The notes beneath the pieces were generated by a model. That model ran no database searches. It was not told where the DNA came from and saw only the letters and a list, made by a program, of their open reading frames with translations. Shown here piece by piece: positions 53,145 to 63,398 of a stretch of 64,000 nt of DNA (positions are counted from its first letter, which is position 1; each line of letters begins with the position of its first letter). The translations under genes were made by a program, and so were the position numbers. The stretch is from Nocardia bhagyanarayanae (GTDB taxonomy: Bacteria; Actinomycetota; Actinomycetes; Mycobacteriales; Mycobacteriaceae): NCBI RefSeq assembly GCF_006716565.1, contig NZ_VFPG01000001.1, forward strand, positions 3,720,001 through 3,784,000. The letters run 5' to 3'.

Positions 53145-53177
53145 CGGGCGGTCCGGAGGATCGCCCCGGACCACCCG
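53145..53177 (-). terminator. Hairpin between gluB and gluC (possible attenuator)
   Basis: CGGGCGGTCCGG (53145-53156) and CCGGACCACCCG (53166-53177) pair over 12 bp with one mismatch around a 9-nt loop. Hairpins at this position, after a binding-protein gene, often protect the upstream mRNA and limit read-through to the permeases. Confidence 0.55.
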
Positions 53178-53188
53178 TGTGTGGAATC

Positions 53189-54022
53189 TCAGTAGCGGTT
53201 GACCTGCGGAGCGGACGAGGGCGTGAAGCTCGCGCCGCCGACCGTCTGCTGGATCGCCTTGGCCCAGGAGCCGTCGGCGATCATCGCCTCGATCGCGTCG
53301 TTGATCTTGTCGCGGGTCTCCTGGTCGCCCTTCTTCAGGCCGATGCCGTAGTTCTCGGTGGTGAACGGCTTGCCGACCACCTTCAGCTGGCCCGGCGACT
53401 GCGCGGCGAAACCGGCGAGGATGATGTCGTCGGTGGTCACCGCGTCGACCGAGCCGTTGCGCAGCGCCTCCACGCACAGCGAGTAGGTGTCGAACTCCTG
53501 CAGCTGAACGTCCTTGGCGTACTTCTCCTTGACGTTCTGCGCGGGCGTCGAGCCCTTCACCGAGCAGAGTTTCTTGTTGCCGGTGAGGGATTCGACGCCG
53601 GTGATGTCGGTGTTGTCGGCCTTCACCAGCAGCGACTGGCCCGCCACGTAGTACGGGCCCGCGAAATCGACCTTCTCCTTGCGCTTGTCGTTGATCGAGT
53701 AGGTGGCGACGACGAAATCGACCTGGCCGTTCTCGATCAGCGTCTCGCGCTGGGGCGTCGGCGCTTCCTTGAAGGTGATGGATTCCGGCTGCACGCCCAG
53801 CTTTCCGGCGACGTACTTGGCGACCTCGACGTCGAAGCCGCTGAAAGAGCCGTCCTTGTTGCGCAGACCGAGACCCGGCTGGTCGAACTTGATGCCGACG
53901 GTCAGTTTGCCTTCCTTGGCGTGGTCGAGGGCGCTGCCCTCGTCACCGCCGCCGCAGGCGGTGGCGGCCAAAGCCAGGGCGATCGCCCCGACACCGAGTC
54001 GAAGTGCACGGTTGATCCTCAT
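53189..54022 (-). CDS. gluB: Glutamate-binding lipoprotein GluB
   Basis: 277 residues. A lipoprotein signal peptide ends at ATACGGG (Cys23). The type-2 periplasmic binding domain follows: KLTVGIKFDQPGLGLRNKDG, FSGFDVEVAKYVAGKLGVQP, VDFVVATYSINDKRKEKVDF, then KLCSVKGSTPAQNV with a cysteine that may pair with the one in YSLCVEALR. It captures glutamate outside the membrane and delivers it to GluCD. It lies 53 bp after gluA. Confidence 0.94.
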   Translation of the reverse strand: MRINRALRLGVGAIALALAATACGGGDEGSALDHAKEGKLTVGIKFDQPGLGLRNKDGSFSGFDVEVAKYVAGKLGVQPESITFKEAPTPQRETLIENGQVDFVVATYSINDKRKEKVDFAGPYYVAGQSLLVKADNTDITGVESLTGNKKLCSVKGSTPAQNVKEKYAKDVQLQEFDTYSLCVEALRNGSVDAVTTDDIILAGFAAQSPGQLKVVGKPFTTENYGIGLKKGDQETRDKINDAIEAMIADGSWAKAIQQTVGGASFTPSSAPQVNRY

Positions 54023-54075
54023 CGAGTTCCTAACTCCTTGTGTGAATTTCGATGCCGTCGTCTGCGCCGGGCGGG

Positions 54076-54885
54076 TCAGTGGCTGAGAATCTTGCCCAGG
54101 AAGTCCTTGGCGCGCTCGGATTTCGGTGCGGTGAAGAAGGTTTCGGGCTCGGTGTCCTCGACCACCTGACCGTCGGCCATGAACAGCACCCGGTTGCCCG
54201 CGCGGCGCGCGAAGCCCATCTCGTGGGTGACCACCAGCATGGTCATGCCGTCCTTGGCCAGCGACACCATCACCTCGAGCACCTCGTTGACCATCTCCGG
54301 GTCCAGCGCCGAGGTCGGCTCGTCGAAGAGCATCACCTTCGGGTTCATCGCCAGCGCGCGGGCGATGGCCACGCGCTGCTGCTGACCGCCGGACAGCTGA
54401 GCCGGGTACTTCTCGGCCTGGTTGGCGATGCCCACGCGCTCGAGCAATTCCATGGCGCGGCTTCGTGCCTCGTCCTTCTTGACCTTGCGCACCTTGATCG
54501 GCGCGAGCATCACGTTCTCGACGATGGTCTTGTGCGCGAAAAGATTGAACGATTGGAACACCATGCCGACATCGGCGCGCAGCGCGGCGAGCGCCTTGCC
54601 CTCCGCGGGCAGCGGCACGCCATCGATGGCGATGTCGCCGGAGTCGATCGGCTCGAGCCGATTGATGGTGCGGCACAAGGTCGATTTCCCGGAACCGGAG
54701 GGGCCGAGGACGATGACGACCTGTCCCTTGGGAACCTCGAGGTTGATATCGCGCAACACGTGCAGATCACCGAAATGCTTGTCAACGTTGCGCATCGAGA
54801 TCATCGGCGGCGCGCTGGTGGCGGGGCCCTTGTCCAAGCTCGTGGCGTCCCCGGTCGTGTCGGGCGCGGCGGCGGCGTCGGTCAT
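54076..54885 (-). CDS. gluA: Glutamate ABC transporter ATP-binding protein GluA
   Basis: 269 residues from ATG 54885. Walker [11 protein letters not shown] near residue 64, Q loop [15 protein letters not shown], signature [15 protein letters not shown], Walker [17 protein letters not shown] loop [10 protein letters not shown]. This is the polar amino-acid (HisP/GlnQ) group. The first 27 residues are an added Ala/Thr-rich stretch; the internal start [12 protein letters not shown] (54807) would give the usual 243-residue length. First gene of the gluABCD operon, divergent from miaB. Confidence 0.95.
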   Translation of the reverse strand: MTDAAAAPDTTGDATSLDKGPATSAPPMISMRNVDKHFGDLHVLRDINLEVPKGQVVIVLGPSGSGKSTLCRTINRLEPIDSGDIAIDGVPLPAEGKALAALRADVGMVFQSFNLFAHKTIVENVMLAPIKVRKVKKDEARSRAMELLERVGIANQAEKYPAQLSGGQQQRVAIARALAMNPKVMLFDEPTSALDPEMVNEVLEVMVSLAKDGMTMLVVTHEMGFARRAGNRVLFMADGQVVEDTEPETFFTAPKSERAKDFLGKILSH

Positions 54886-55067
54886 GGTTCTCGACCTTAA
54901 GGGGAAAAACCGAATTTGCCCCGGTTTCCGCGACACACCGTGACGCCACACCGCATCGTCACAGCTCTGTAACCTGGCGGCCGCATCCGGGCGCTGACCG
55001 GGGCGAGGCCCCGAGCCTGCGGCGATGCGCTGGAAACCCGCTCGACGGCCCCCCGTACCCTTAATGG

Positions 55068-56600
55068 GTGGATTCGATCGAACAGGTTGTGGCGGGAGTA
55101 CGCAGTTACGAGGTCCGCACCTTCGGTTGCCAGATGAACGTGCACGATTCCGAACGCTTGTCCGGCCTGCTGGAGGACGCGGGCTACGTGAAGGCCGCGC
55201 CGGGGGCGACGGCGGACCTTGTGGTCTTCAACACATGCGCGGTGCGCGAGAACGCCGACAACAAGCTCTACGGCACCCTCGGCCACCTCGCCCCGATCAA
55301 GGCGGGCAGGCCGGGCATGCAGATCGCGGTCGGCGGCTGCCTGGCGCAGAAGGACCGCGACACCGTCGTGCGCAAGGCGCCGTGGGTGGACGTGGTGTTC
55401 GGCACGCACAACATCGGCTCGCTGCCGGTGCTGCTCGAGCGCGCGCGGCACAACGAAGAGGCCCAGGTCGAGATCCTGGAATCGCTGGAGGCGTTCCCGT
55501 CCACCCTGCCCGCGAAGCGCGAATCCGCCTACGCCGGTTGGGTGTCGATCTCGGTGGGCTGCAACAACACCTGCACCTTCTGCATCGTGCCGTCGCTGCG
55601 CGGCAAGGAGGTCGACCGCCGCCCCGGCGACGTGCTCGCCGAGGTGCAGGCGCTGGTCGACCAGGGCGTGCTCGAGGTGACTCTGCTGGGACAGAACGTC
55701 AACTCCTACGGCGTCAACTTCGTCGACCCGACCGAGCCGCGCGACCGCAGCGCGTTCGCGAAACTGCTGCGCGCCTGCGGCGACATCGACGGACTCGAGC
55801 GGGTTCGCTTCACCTCGCCGCATCCGGCCGAGTTCACCGACGACGTCATCGAGGCGATGGCCGAGACGCCGAACATCTGCCCGCAGCTGCACATGCCGCT
55901 GCAGTCCGGCTCGGACCGGGTGCTCAAGGCCATGCGGCGCTCCTATCGCAAGGCCCGCTACCTGGGCATCATCGAGAAGGTCCGCGCGGCCATGCCGCAC
56001 GCCGCCATCACCACCGACATCATCGTCGGCTTCCCCGGCGAGACCGAGGAGGATTTCCAGGAGACCCTGGACGTGGTGCGGCAGGCCCGGTTCACCAGCG
56101 CGTTCACCTTCCAGTACTCGAAGCGGCCTGGCACGCCGGCCGCCGACATGCCCGACCAGCTGCCCAAGCAGGTGGTCCAGGAGCGCTACGACCGGCTCAT
56201 CGCGCTGCAGGAGGAGGTCTCCCTCGAGGCCAACCGCGCGCTGATCGGCACCGAGGTGGAGTTGCTCGTCGCGGAGGGCGCGGGCAAGAAGAACGCCGCG
56301 ACCGCGCGGATGAGCGGGCGGGCCCGCGACGGCAGGCTGGTGCACTTCCGGCCCGGCGGCACCGCCGAGGCGGTCCGCCCCGGCGACGTGATCACCGTCG
56401 ACATCACCGAGGCCGCGCCGCACCACCTCATCGCGGACGCGCCGATCAAGACCCACCGCCGCACCCGCGCGGGCGACGCGCACGAGCGCGGCGTCACGCC
56501 GAAGACCGAGCCGATCGGCGTCGGCCTCGGACTGCCGAAGATCGGTGCGCCGGTCCTCGAGCCGGTCGCCTCCGGCTGCGCGACAGGCTGCGACGCATGA
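55068..56600 (+). CDS. miaB: tRNA-2-methylthio-N6-dimethylallyladenosine synthase MiaB
   Basis: 510 residues. MiaB is a radical-SAM methylthiotransferase that adds a methylthio group to i6A37 of tRNAs reading U-starting codons. The first cluster cysteines are in [22 protein letters not shown] and GGCLAQKD; the radical-SAM motif CxxxCxxC is in [16 protein letters not shown] near residue 165; the TRAM domain starts near [18 protein letters not shown]. An extra 50-residue tail ends in CATGCDA. GTG 55068 is favoured because TACCCT (55056-55061) ends 6 nt upstream. miaA, which makes the substrate i6A, lies 4 kb downstream. Confidence 0.96.
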   Translation: MDSIEQVVAGVRSYEVRTFGCQMNVHDSERLSGLLEDAGYVKAAPGATADLVVFNTCAVRENADNKLYGTLGHLAPIKAGRPGMQIAVGGCLAQKDRDTVVRKAPWVDVVFGTHNIGSLPVLLERARHNEEAQVEILESLEAFPSTLPAKRESAYAGWVSISVGCNNTCTFCIVPSLRGKEVDRRPGDVLAEVQALVDQGVLEVTLLGQNVNSYGVNFVDPTEPRDRSAFAKLLRACGDIDGLERVRFTSPHPAEFTDDVIEAMAETPNICPQLHMPLQSGSDRVLKAMRRSYRKARYLGIIEKVRAAMPHAAITTDIIVGFPGETEEDFQETLDVVRQARFTSAFTFQYSKRPGTPAADMPDQLPKQVVQERYDRLIALQEEVSLEANRALIGTEVELLVAEGAGKKNAATARMSGRARDGRLVHFRPGGTAEAVRPGDVITVDITEAAPHHLIADAPIKTHRRTRAGDAHERGVTPKTEPIGVGLGLPKIGAPVLEPVASGCATGCDA

Positions 56601-57391
56601 GCGCGCGCCCCGGCGCGGGAGACGACGAGACCCCTCGCAAGGGCCCCGACGATTCCGCGCGGGGCGCGACGCCCGAATCGGAGTCCGGTACTACCGCGCG
56701 TAGTGGGTCGGCCGATGGGGCGACCGACGGTGCTGGCACAGTGGACGCGGACAAGCACGATCATCCAGTCGAAGGAGACGACAGCGCCGTGCGCGAAGCA
56801 GACGACAGCGCCGTGAGCTCGGTCGAGAGCAGCAAGGATTTCGAGCAGTTCCGCGACGAACTCGACGCCGTCGAGCGCCGCATCGCCGGGGAGATCGATC
56901 CGGGCGTGCGCGCGATGGTGGTGGCGGGCGCGGTGTTCCTGCTGCTGTTCTCGCTGGTGCTCGCACACGCGGGCAGCGCGCGCGGCTTCGACGTGCTGCT
57001 CAGCACCGACGCCACCCGCATCGAGCACATCGGCCTGCCGTCGCGCATCTTCGTCTGGTTCGTCGTGGTGTTCGGCATCGGCTTCTCGCTGCTGGCGCTG
57101 ATGACCCGGCGCTGGGTGCTGGCCTGGATCGCGGTCGCGGGTTCGGCCATCGCCAGCGTGTTCGGCGTCTTCTCCATCTGGCACCGCCAGACCCCCGGTC
57201 TCGGCAACTACGTCGGCGCGGGCCCCGGCATCGGCCTGATCATCGGCACGCTGGCCGTCATGGTGCTGACCTTCCACTGGATCCGCGTGGTGTGGAGCCG
57301 CACGGCCATGCAACTTGCCGCCGAGGAGCAGCGGCGCAACGCCGCGGCCGCCGCGGAGGAACGCGACCGCCGCCGTCTGCTCGGGGACTGA
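56597..57391 (+). CDS. Conserved membrane protein downstream of miaB (Rv2732c-type)
   Basis: 264 residues, ATG 56597 overlapping the miaB stop as ATGA. The first 75 residues are acidic and disordered (Asp/Ser/Glu/Gly). An amphipathic segment [20 protein letters not shown] precedes four membrane helices (about 100-235), including [20 protein letters not shown] and [20 protein letters not shown]. The C-terminus is a charged coil, [20 protein letters not shown]. Same place as Rv2732c in Mycobacterium. No function is known to me. Confidence 0.82.
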   Translation: MSARPGAGDDETPRKGPDDSARGATPESESGTTARSGSADGATDGAGTVDADKHDHPVEGDDSAVREADDSAVSSVESSKDFEQFRDELDAVERRIAGEIDPGVRAMVVAGAVFLLLFSLVLAHAGSARGFDVLLSTDATRIEHIGLPSRIFVWFVVVFGIGFSLLALMTRRWVLAWIAVAGSAIASVFGVFSIWHRQTPGLGNYVGAGPGIGLIIGTLAVMVLTFHWIRVVWSRTAMQLAAEEQRRNAAAAAEERDRRRLLGD

Positions 57392-57410
57392 ATCCGCCCC
57401 GCGGCCGGTC

Positions 57411-57676
57411 GATCGGCGCTCGCGGTCTCGGCGTTGTGTGCGCCGGCTCGGTGGGGATGGTCAGGTGCTCCCGCGCAGGAGAGCGGCTTTCGCTTGCTTG
57501 TGATCGACCGGCGCTCCCGGCGCGGTGGGCACCGGTCCGATGGCATTGATCAGTCCAGCCGAGGCGAAGCAGCTTTCGCTCTCTGTGATCGACCGGTGCT
57601 CCCGGCGCCGTGGGCGCCGGTTCGGTGGGTTGGTCAGGTGCTCCAGCCGAGGCGAAGCAACATCCGCTCGCTGTGT
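57411..57676. repeat. Three degenerate ~90-bp tandem repeats
   Basis: Units start with GATCG at 57411, 57502 and 57587, and a truncated fourth starts at 57677. Shared blocks are GATCGACCGGNGCTCCCGGC, GGTCAGGTGCTCC and GCCGAGGCGAAGCA. On the minus strand the third unit runs into the 3' end of the VanZ gene (RSHSERMLLRLGW), and the upstream copies still encode relics such as VDHRERKLLRLGW. The array fills the gap between two convergent genes. Confidence 0.75.
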
Positions 57677-58212
57677 GATCGTCCGGTCTCACGCCGCGTG
57701 ACGTGCGCCTTGGCGAGCAGCGCGCCCAAGCCCGCGCCCGCGGCGTTCATCAGCACATCGTCCACCGACGAGACCCGCCCCAGGTCGAACACGTACTGAG
57801 CGATTTCCAACGTCGCGGAAACCGCCGCGCCCACCAACACCATCACGGGCACGCCCGCGAACCGGGGCAGGCGCAGCGGAAGGAAGAAACCAAGCGGTAC
57901 GAAAAGTAGTGTGTTCGCCCCGACCTGGACGAACGCGCTCGACGGCGAGTCGGTCAGCGTCGCGACGAGATCCCGCAGCGGCACCGCGCTGATCGCGCCG
58001 ACGCCGTCGACCGGAGTCAGGATCATCCAGATCCACGGCAGCGTGCCCGCGACCAGCCCGGCCTCCGCCACGGTGTACCGCAGCGCGAGATTCCGGTCTT
58101 GGCCGCGGCGCACCCGCCACTGTGTCGTCCACCAGATCGCCGCGAGCACGGCGGGCACCGCACAGGCCCACACCGTCAGTACGTGGCCCCACGCATCCCA
58201 CACCTGTCGCAC
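57634..58212 (-). CDS. VanZ-family membrane protein
   Basis: 192 residues from GTG 58212; TAGCGT (58220-58225, minus strand) ends 7 nt upstream, a leaderless layout. The VanZ-like core has four helices, LTVWACAVPAVLAAIWWTTQ, VGANTLLFVPLGFFLPLRLP, VMVLVGAAVSATLEIAQYVF and the conserved signature DLGRVSSVDDVLMNAAGAGL. VanZ relatives include teicoplanin-resistance proteins, but most are of unknown function. The last 15 residues come from the ~90-bp repeat and may be a late addition. Confidence 0.85.
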   Translation of the reverse strand: MRQVWDAWGHVLTVWACAVPAVLAAIWWTTQWRVRRGQDRNLALRYTVAEAGLVAGTLPWIWMILTPVDGVGAISAVPLRDLVATLTDSPSSAFVQVGANTLLFVPLGFFLPLRLPRFAGVPVMVLVGAAVSATLEIAQYVFDLGRVSSVDDVLMNAAGAGLGALLAKAHVTRRETGRSHSERMLLRLGWST

Positions 58213-58259
58213 CAGGCCGACGCTACCGGAGCGGTCGAAAAGCCCTGGCCGCCAACAAA

Positions 58260-59639
58260 TCAGCGGTTGCTGACAGCACCCTCGGCGGCCTCGGCCCACT
58301 CGCGCCACTGCTTGGCCTGCTCGAGCGCCTTCTCGGCGTCGCGCTGCTTGCCCGCCGCCTGCGCCTTGGCCGCCTGCTCCTCGAACTGGGCGACCTTCTC
58401 GCGGAACTGGGCTGCGCGCGCCACGGCCTCCGGGTCGGTGCGCCGCCACTGGGCGTCCACCGCGTCGCGGACCCGCTTCTCGATGGTCCGCAGCTTGCCC
58501 TCGAGCTCCTGGATGCGTTCGCGCGGGACCTTGCCGATGGCGTCCCACTTCTCCTGCAACTCGCGCAGCTGCGCGCGTGCGGTGTCCAGACCGCCCGCGG
58601 GGTCGATGTGCTCGTAGGCGTGCAGCAGCTCTTCCTTGGCGGCGGCGTTCGCCTCGAACTCGGCGTCGCGCTCGGAGACCGCGGCGTTGCGTGCCGCGAA
58701 GAACACGTCCTGCGCGCTCTTGAAGCGACGCCACAGCGACTCGTCGGCCTCGCGCGGCGCGCGGCCGGCGGCCTTCCACTCGGTCAGCAGATCACGGAAG
58801 ACGGCCGCGGTGCCGACCCAGTCGGTGGAGCCGGACAGCTCCTCGGCGCGCACGCAGAGCTCTTCCTTGCGCGCCTTGGCGGCGGCCCGCTCGCGATCGA
58901 GTTCGGCGAAGTGCGCGCCGCGGCGGCGATTGAAGGATTCACGTGCCTTGGAGTAGCGCTTCCACAGCGCGTCGTCGACCTTGCGGTCCACGCCGCGGAT
59001 CGACTTCCACTCGTCGAGGATCTCGCGTAGCCGATCGCCGGCGGCCTTCCACTGGGTGGATTCGGCGGCGATCTGCTCGGCCTCGGCGCACAGCGCTTCC
59101 TTGCGCTCGGTGTGCTCGTGGCGCGCGCGCTCCTTCTCCTCCTTCGCGTGCGCGGCCGCTTCCTCGGAATGCTCGGTGATAGCTTGCAGTCGCTTGGCCA
59201 GCCCGTCGATGTCGCCGATGACGGCGGCGGTGGGCAGCGATTCGGCCAGCGCGAGCGCGGCGGCCTTGGTCTTGCGCGCGTCGGCGCCCGCGGCGAGCCG
59301 CGCTTCCAGCAGCGCGACCTCGGTGGCGAGGTCGTCGAAGCGGCGGCCGAAGTGGGCGAGGCCCTCGGCGGCGTCGCCCGCCTGCCAGGAGCCGACGATC
59401 CGCTCGCCCTCGGCCGTCTTCACCCAGGCGGTGCCGTCCTCGTCGACCCGGCCCCAGCGGCTGGGGTCGGTGACGGTCGGTACGACCACCGGATGCGGGT
59501 GCTGCTGGGCGGCCGGGCCCGGTGCGGGCTTGACCGCGTGCGGCTTGGGATGGGCTGACGGGCCACCGGGCTTCGGGGCACCGGAGGGGCGCGGTGTCGT
59601 GCCGGGATTGGCCTTCGCGGTTCCGTTGCTGTCGGTCAT
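58260..59639 (-). CDS. DUF349-domain coiled-coil protein (Rv2731-type)
   Basis: 459 residues. A Pro/Ala/His-rich N-terminal 55 residues precede [20 protein letters not shown], then at least three DUF349 repeats marked by W(K/D)-x(2)-G pattern: [60 protein letters not shown]. Each is followed by an LW(R/K)RF/Y segment. The C-terminus is an Ala/Gln/Lys coiled coil. DUF349 proteins are related to E. coli YicC/RNA-binding and stress phenotypes but lack a defined reaction. Located between VanZ and the dioxygenase-like gene, as Rv2731 in Mycobacterium. Confidence 0.88.
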   Translation of the reverse strand: MTDSNGTAKANPGTTPRPSGAPKPGGPSAHPKPHAVKPAPGPAAQQHPHPVVVPTVTDPSRWGRVDEDGTAWVKTAEGERIVGSWQAGDAAEGLAHFGRRFDDLATEVALLEARLAAGADARKTKAAALALAESLPTAAVIGDIDGLAKRLQAITEHSEEAAAHAKEEKERARHEHTERKEALCAEAEQIAAESTQWKAAGDRLREILDEWKSIRGVDRKVDDALWKRYSKARESFNRRRGAHFAELDRERAAAKARKEELCVRAEELSGSTDWVGTAAVFRDLLTEWKAAGRAPREADESLWRRFKSAQDVFFAARNAAVSERDAEFEANAAAKEELLHAYEHIDPAGGLDTARAQLRELQEKWDAIGKVPRERIQELEGKLRTIEKRVRDAVDAQWRRTDPEAVARAAQFREKVAQFEEQAAKAQAAGKQRDAEKALEQAKQWREWAEAAEGAVSNR

Positions 59640-59905
59640 TGTTCTCCGTCCCTGCCGCGCGTCACGGCTGCCTGGTTACGCCCTAGCTCATCCCATTGAA
59701 CCCGGTCCGAGCCCTCGAGACCATCTGATCTACGCTCTTCCCGGGCTGGGACCCGGGACCGGCAACCCGTGGTGACCTGGGTTGTCGCATGTCGACACTA
59801 TCAATCTCGTGGCGAATTGACGCTACAGACACTCGAAGCCGACCGGCGGGCGTCTCGGTACCGCCGTGCACCGGCCCCGCGGGCCGAACAGATACGGTTT
59901 ACGGC

Positions 59906-60676
59906 GTGTTCAGTATTGCGGCTCTGGTCCCGTCGCCGCCGATCCTGGTGCCCGAACTAGGCGGCGCCGCGGCGAGGGGAAGCGGGGCGGATCCGGACGA
60001 CCCACCAGCCGTGCTGCGCTCCGCCGCGCTCGATGCGGCCCGGGCGCTCGCGGCGGTGACGCAGCGGTGGACGGTGCTCGGCGTCGGATCCGCCGACGGT
60101 GTGCTCGGCCCCGAATCCGCCGGAACCTTCCGTGGTTTCGGCGTGGATCTCCATGTCGCGCTGGCCGATTCGGCCACCGCGCCCGGGTTTGCCGCCGATC
60201 CGCGGCTGCCGCTGCCCGCCTTGATCGCTGGATGGTTGCGGGGACGCGTCGCACCGGCTGCTCGCGCCACCGCGCGCCTGATCGCGGCCGACACCTCGGC
60301 GGCGCGCTGCCTCGAACTGGGCGCCGAGCTACGCGCCGAGCTCGACGCGGACGACGAACCGAACGGCGTCCTCGTCGTCGCCGACGGCGCCGCCACCTTG
60401 ACCGTCAAGTCGCCCGGTTACCTCGACGAGCGCGCCGTCCCGCTGCAAGCCGAGCTCGACCGGGCACTGAGCGCGGGAGACCGGGCGGCGCTGGGCGCGC
60501 TCGACCCGGCGCTGTGCGCGGAGCTGGCCGTGTCGGGGCGCGCCGCCTATCAGGTCCTCGGCGGTCTGTTCGCCGCGGATCCGTCCGATCCTTCCGTCGA
60601 AACCCATTATCGGGACGCGCCTTTCGGAGTCGGCTATCACGTGAGCGTCTGGCGACCGGAACGGGAGGTGCGATGA
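59906..60676 (+). CDS. Class III extradiol-dioxygenase-like protein (Rv2728c-type)
   Basis: 256 residues from GTG 59906; TACGGT (59893-59898) ends 7 nt upstream, so leaderless. The start [19 protein letters not shown] resembles the LigB/MEMO superfamily, but the metal-binding histidine of that motif (PHPP) is replaced by SPP, so metal-dependent dioxygenase activity is doubtful. The end, [20 protein letters not shown], is conserved in actinobacterial homologues preceding miaA. Its stop overlaps miaA as ATGA. Function unknown; likely linked to miaA expression. Confidence 0.75.
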   Translation: MFSIAALVPSPPILVPELGGAAARGSGADPDDPPAVLRSAALDAARALAAVTQRWTVLGVGSADGVLGPESAGTFRGFGVDLHVALADSATAPGFAADPRLPLPALIAGWLRGRVAPAARATARLIAADTSAARCLELGAELRAELDADDEPNGVLVVADGAATLTVKSPGYLDERAVPLQAELDRALSAGDRAALGALDPALCAELAVSGRAAYQVLGGLFAADPSDPSVETHYRDAPFGVGYHVSVWRPEREVR

Positions 60677-61593
60677 GAGTGCCGATCGCGGTGGTCGGTC
60701 CCACCGCCACCGGCAAGTCCGATCTGGGATTGGATCTCGCGGCCCGCCTCGACGGCGAGATCGTGAACATCGACGCCATGCAGCTCTACCGCGGCATGGA
60801 CATCGGCACCGCCAAGCTGCCCGTCGCCGAGCGGCGCGGTATTCCGCACCACCAGCTCGACGTGCTCGAGGTGACCGAGACCGCGAGCGTGGCCACCTAT
60901 CAACGCGCGGCCGCCGCCGATGTCGAGGACATCCTGGCTCGCGGCCGCACGCCGATCATCGTCGGCGGCTCGATGATGTACGTGCAGGCGCTGCTGGACG
61001 AATGGGAGTTCCCGGCCACCGATCCGGTGGTGCGCGCCCGCTGGGAGCAGATGCTCGCGGAGCAGGGCGTCGCCGCCGTGCACGCGGCGCTGCGCGCGGC
61101 CGATCCGGTCGCGGCCGCCACCATCCTGCCCACCGACGGCCGCCGCATGGTGCGTGCGCTGGAGGTCGTGGAACTCACCGGTCGGCCGTTCGCCGCCTCG
61201 GCGCCCACCATCGGCGCGCCGCGCTGGGACACCGTCGTCCTCGGCGTCGACCGCGACACCGCCGAGCTGGACGCGCGCATCGAGCGGCGCACCGCGCTGA
61301 TGTTCGAGACGGGTCTGGTCGAAGAAGTTCGCGGGCTGCTCGAGCACGGCCTGCGGGAGGGCGTCACCGCGCGCCGGGCCATCGGCTACGCGCAAGTCCT
61401 CGCCTACCTGGACGACGAATACGACCTGAACCACGCCATGGAACGCACCCTGATCGGCACCCGCCGCTACGTGCGCAGACAGCGCTCCTGGTTCCGCCGC
61501 GATCCCCGGGTGCGCTGGGTGGACGGCGCCGAGCCCGACCTGCTCGGCGCGGCGCTGCGTCAGATCGACAACACAGAACGGAACTCCCTTTGA
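60673..61593 (+). CDS. miaA: tRNA dimethylallyltransferase MiaA
   Basis: 306 residues. MiaA transfers dimethylallyl from DMAPP to A37 of tRNAs, giving i6A, which MiaB then modifies. P-loop [10 protein letters not shown] at residue 9, then [44 protein letters not shown] and the tRNA-binding [20 protein letters not shown] near the C-terminus. ATG 60673 overlaps the previous stop (ATGA), and its own stop overlaps the methyltransferase start (TTGA), so three genes are translationally coupled. Confidence 0.97.
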   Translation: MRVPIAVVGPTATGKSDLGLDLAARLDGEIVNIDAMQLYRGMDIGTAKLPVAERRGIPHHQLDVLEVTETASVATYQRAAAADVEDILARGRTPIIVGGSMMYVQALLDEWEFPATDPVVRARWEQMLAEQGVAAVHAALRAADPVAAATILPTDGRRMVRALEVVELTGRPFAASAPTIGAPRWDTVVLGVDRDTAELDARIERRTALMFETGLVEEVRGLLEHGLREGVTARRAIGYAQVLAYLDDEYDLNHAMERTLIGTRRYVRRQRSWFRRDPRVRWVDGAEPDLLGAALRQIDNTERNSL

Positions 61594-62426
61594 CCCGACG
61601 TGTCAGCACCCGCAACGCCTCGGTGCAGGTGTGGCAGGCCTACTTGAACAATCGCACCAAGCGCCACCGCGACAGCCGGTTCCTGGTGCAGGGCGTGCGC
61701 CCGATCACCCAGGCGATCGCCAACGGGTGGCCGCTGGAGACCCTGCTCTACCGGCTCGGGGCGCCCGACCTCTCCGGCTGGGCCAGGGAGGTGCTCGACA
61801 GCACCGACGTCCCGCAGGTCGGGCTGGTGCCCGAACTGATGGCGGAACTCGGTGAGAAGGCGAGCGGCATACCGGAATTGGTCGCCGTCGCGATCTCGCG
61901 CCAGCCCGAGCTGGACACCTTCGAGCCCGGGGAACCCGGCGAGGACGCGCCGGTGATCGTGGTGTTCGACCGCCCGAACTCGCCGGGCAATCTCGGCACC
62001 CTGATCCGGTCCGCGGACGCCTTCGGCGCCTGCGCGGTGATCGTCACCGGTCACGGCGCCGACCAGTACGACCCGCAGTCCGTCCGCGCCTCCACCGGGT
62101 CGCTGTTCGCGGTCCCGGTCTATCGCGCCGCCGGACCCGCACAGGTGCTCGCGCTGCGCGACCGCCAGATCGCCCGCGGTATCCCGACCAGGATCGTCGG
62201 CACCGACGAGCACGGTTCGCACCCGGTGTTCGATCAGGACTTCACCGAGTCGACCATTCTGGTCATCGGCAACGAGACCAGCGGGATGAGCGCCGCCTGG
62301 CAGGATGCGTGCGACGACCTGGTCTCCATTCCCATGGGCGGCACCGCCAGCTCGCTGGGCGCGCCCTCGGCGGCCGCGGTCGCACTGTACGAAATTTCCC
62401 GGCAGCGCCGGACGTTTGCCAGATGA
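61590..62426 (+). CDS. SpoU-family RNA 2'-O-methyltransferase
   Basis: 278 residues from TTG 61590, overlapping the miaA stop. An N-terminal substrate-binding part ([20 protein letters not shown]) is followed by the SPOUT knot domain: [20 protein letters not shown] (motif 1 with Asn and Arg), [20 protein letters not shown] (motif 2), [20 protein letters not shown] (motif 3, with the usual asparagine replaced in the SLN position by SLG). It methylates rRNA or tRNA ribose with SAM. The motif-3 change is unusual for TrmH. Part of the miaA operon. Confidence 0.88.
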   Translation: MTRRVSTRNASVQVWQAYLNNRTKRHRDSRFLVQGVRPITQAIANGWPLETLLYRLGAPDLSGWAREVLDSTDVPQVGLVPELMAELGEKASGIPELVAVAISRQPELDTFEPGEPGEDAPVIVVFDRPNSPGNLGTLIRSADAFGACAVIVTGHGADQYDPQSVRASTGSLFAVPVYRAAGPAQVLALRDRQIARGIPTRIVGTDEHGSHPVFDQDFTESTILVIGNETSGMSAAWQDACDDLVSIPMGGTASSLGAPSAAAVALYEISRQRRTFAR

Positions 62427-62448
62427 CGACGACGAGGAGAACGCGCAC

Positions 62449-63339
62449 GTGACGGACATCGAGTTCACGAAGGGGCACGGCACCCAGAACGACTTCGTTG
62501 TGCTGCCCGACGAGGATGTCCGGCTCGAACTGACCGAGGACCGCATCGCCGCGCTCTGCGACCGGCAGCGCGGTCTCGGGGCCGACGGCGTGCTGCGGGT
62601 CGCGCGCGCCGGCGCGCTGCGGGACGCGGGCGTGCTGGCGGACCTGCCCGAGGGCGTCGGCGCGGACGACTGGTTCATGGACTACCGCAACGCCGACGGC
62701 TCGATCGCGGAGATGTGCGGCAACGGCGTGCGCGTCTTCGCCCACTACCTGACCGCGACCGGGCGCGAATCGCGCGCGGAGTACGTGGTGGGCAGCAGGG
62801 CGGGCGCTCGGCCGGTCGTCGTGCACGCGGGCGGGCCGGTCGAGGGTGAGGTCACCGTCACGATGGGCCGGGTGAAGGAGTTCGGGGAATCCACGGCGAC
62901 CATCGCCGGTTGGGGTTATCAGGGGATCGGCATCGATGTCGGCAACCCGCATCTGGCCTGCGTGGACGCCGGGCTGACCGCAGACGCGCTCGGCAAGCTC
63001 GATCTCAGCGTCCCGCCCGGCTACGACCCGGATCTCTTCCCGTCCGGGGTGAACGTGGAGATCCTGACCTCGCTGGACGCGGACCGCTCGGTCGACATGC
63101 GCGTCTACGAGCGCGGCGTCGGCGAAACCCGGTCCTGTGGAACGGGAACCGTCGCGGCGGCCGCGGCGGCGCTGGCCGTCGAGGGCTTCCGCATCGCCGA
63201 GGACACCGGCCAGGTGACGGTGCGTGTGCCGGGTGGCGCGGTCACCGTCGGCCTCGACGGCGGCTCGGCCTGGCTGCGCGGGCCTTCGGTGCTGCTCGCC
63301 ACCGGCACGCTGGCCGAGCAGTGGTGGAACGGGCGCTGA
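62449..63339 (+). CDS. dapF: Diaminopimelate epimerase
   Basis: 296 residues. DapF converts LL- to meso-diaminopimelate for peptidoglycan and lysine. Both catalytic cysteines are present: [14 protein letters not shown] near residue 87 and [14 protein letters not shown] near residue 227. The start [20 protein letters not shown] is typical. An insert of about 15 residues ([20 protein letters not shown]) follows the first lobe, as in mycobacterial DapF. GTG 62449 follows GAGGAGA, 22 bp after the methyltransferase stop. Confidence 0.96.
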   Translation: MTDIEFTKGHGTQNDFVVLPDEDVRLELTEDRIAALCDRQRGLGADGVLRVARAGALRDAGVLADLPEGVGADDWFMDYRNADGSIAEMCGNGVRVFAHYLTATGRESRAEYVVGSRAGARPVVVHAGGPVEGEVTVTMGRVKEFGESTATIAGWGYQGIGIDVGNPHLACVDAGLTADALGKLDLSVPPGYDPDLFPSGVNVEILTSLDADRSVDMRVYERGVGETRSCGTGTVAAAAAALAVEGFRIAEDTGQVTVRVPGGAVTVGLDGGSAWLRGPSVLLATGTLAEQWWNGR

Positions 63340-63398
63340 ACGCGCCCCACGAATAACGGAATGCGCCGGGTGGTCGCACCTGGCAGCATGGATGGTGT

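Noticed and set aside
57258..57692. 144-codon minus-strand frame through the ~90-bp repeats
   Set aside because: It overlaps the VanZ gene in another frame and is explained by the tandem repeat; no start signal or family.
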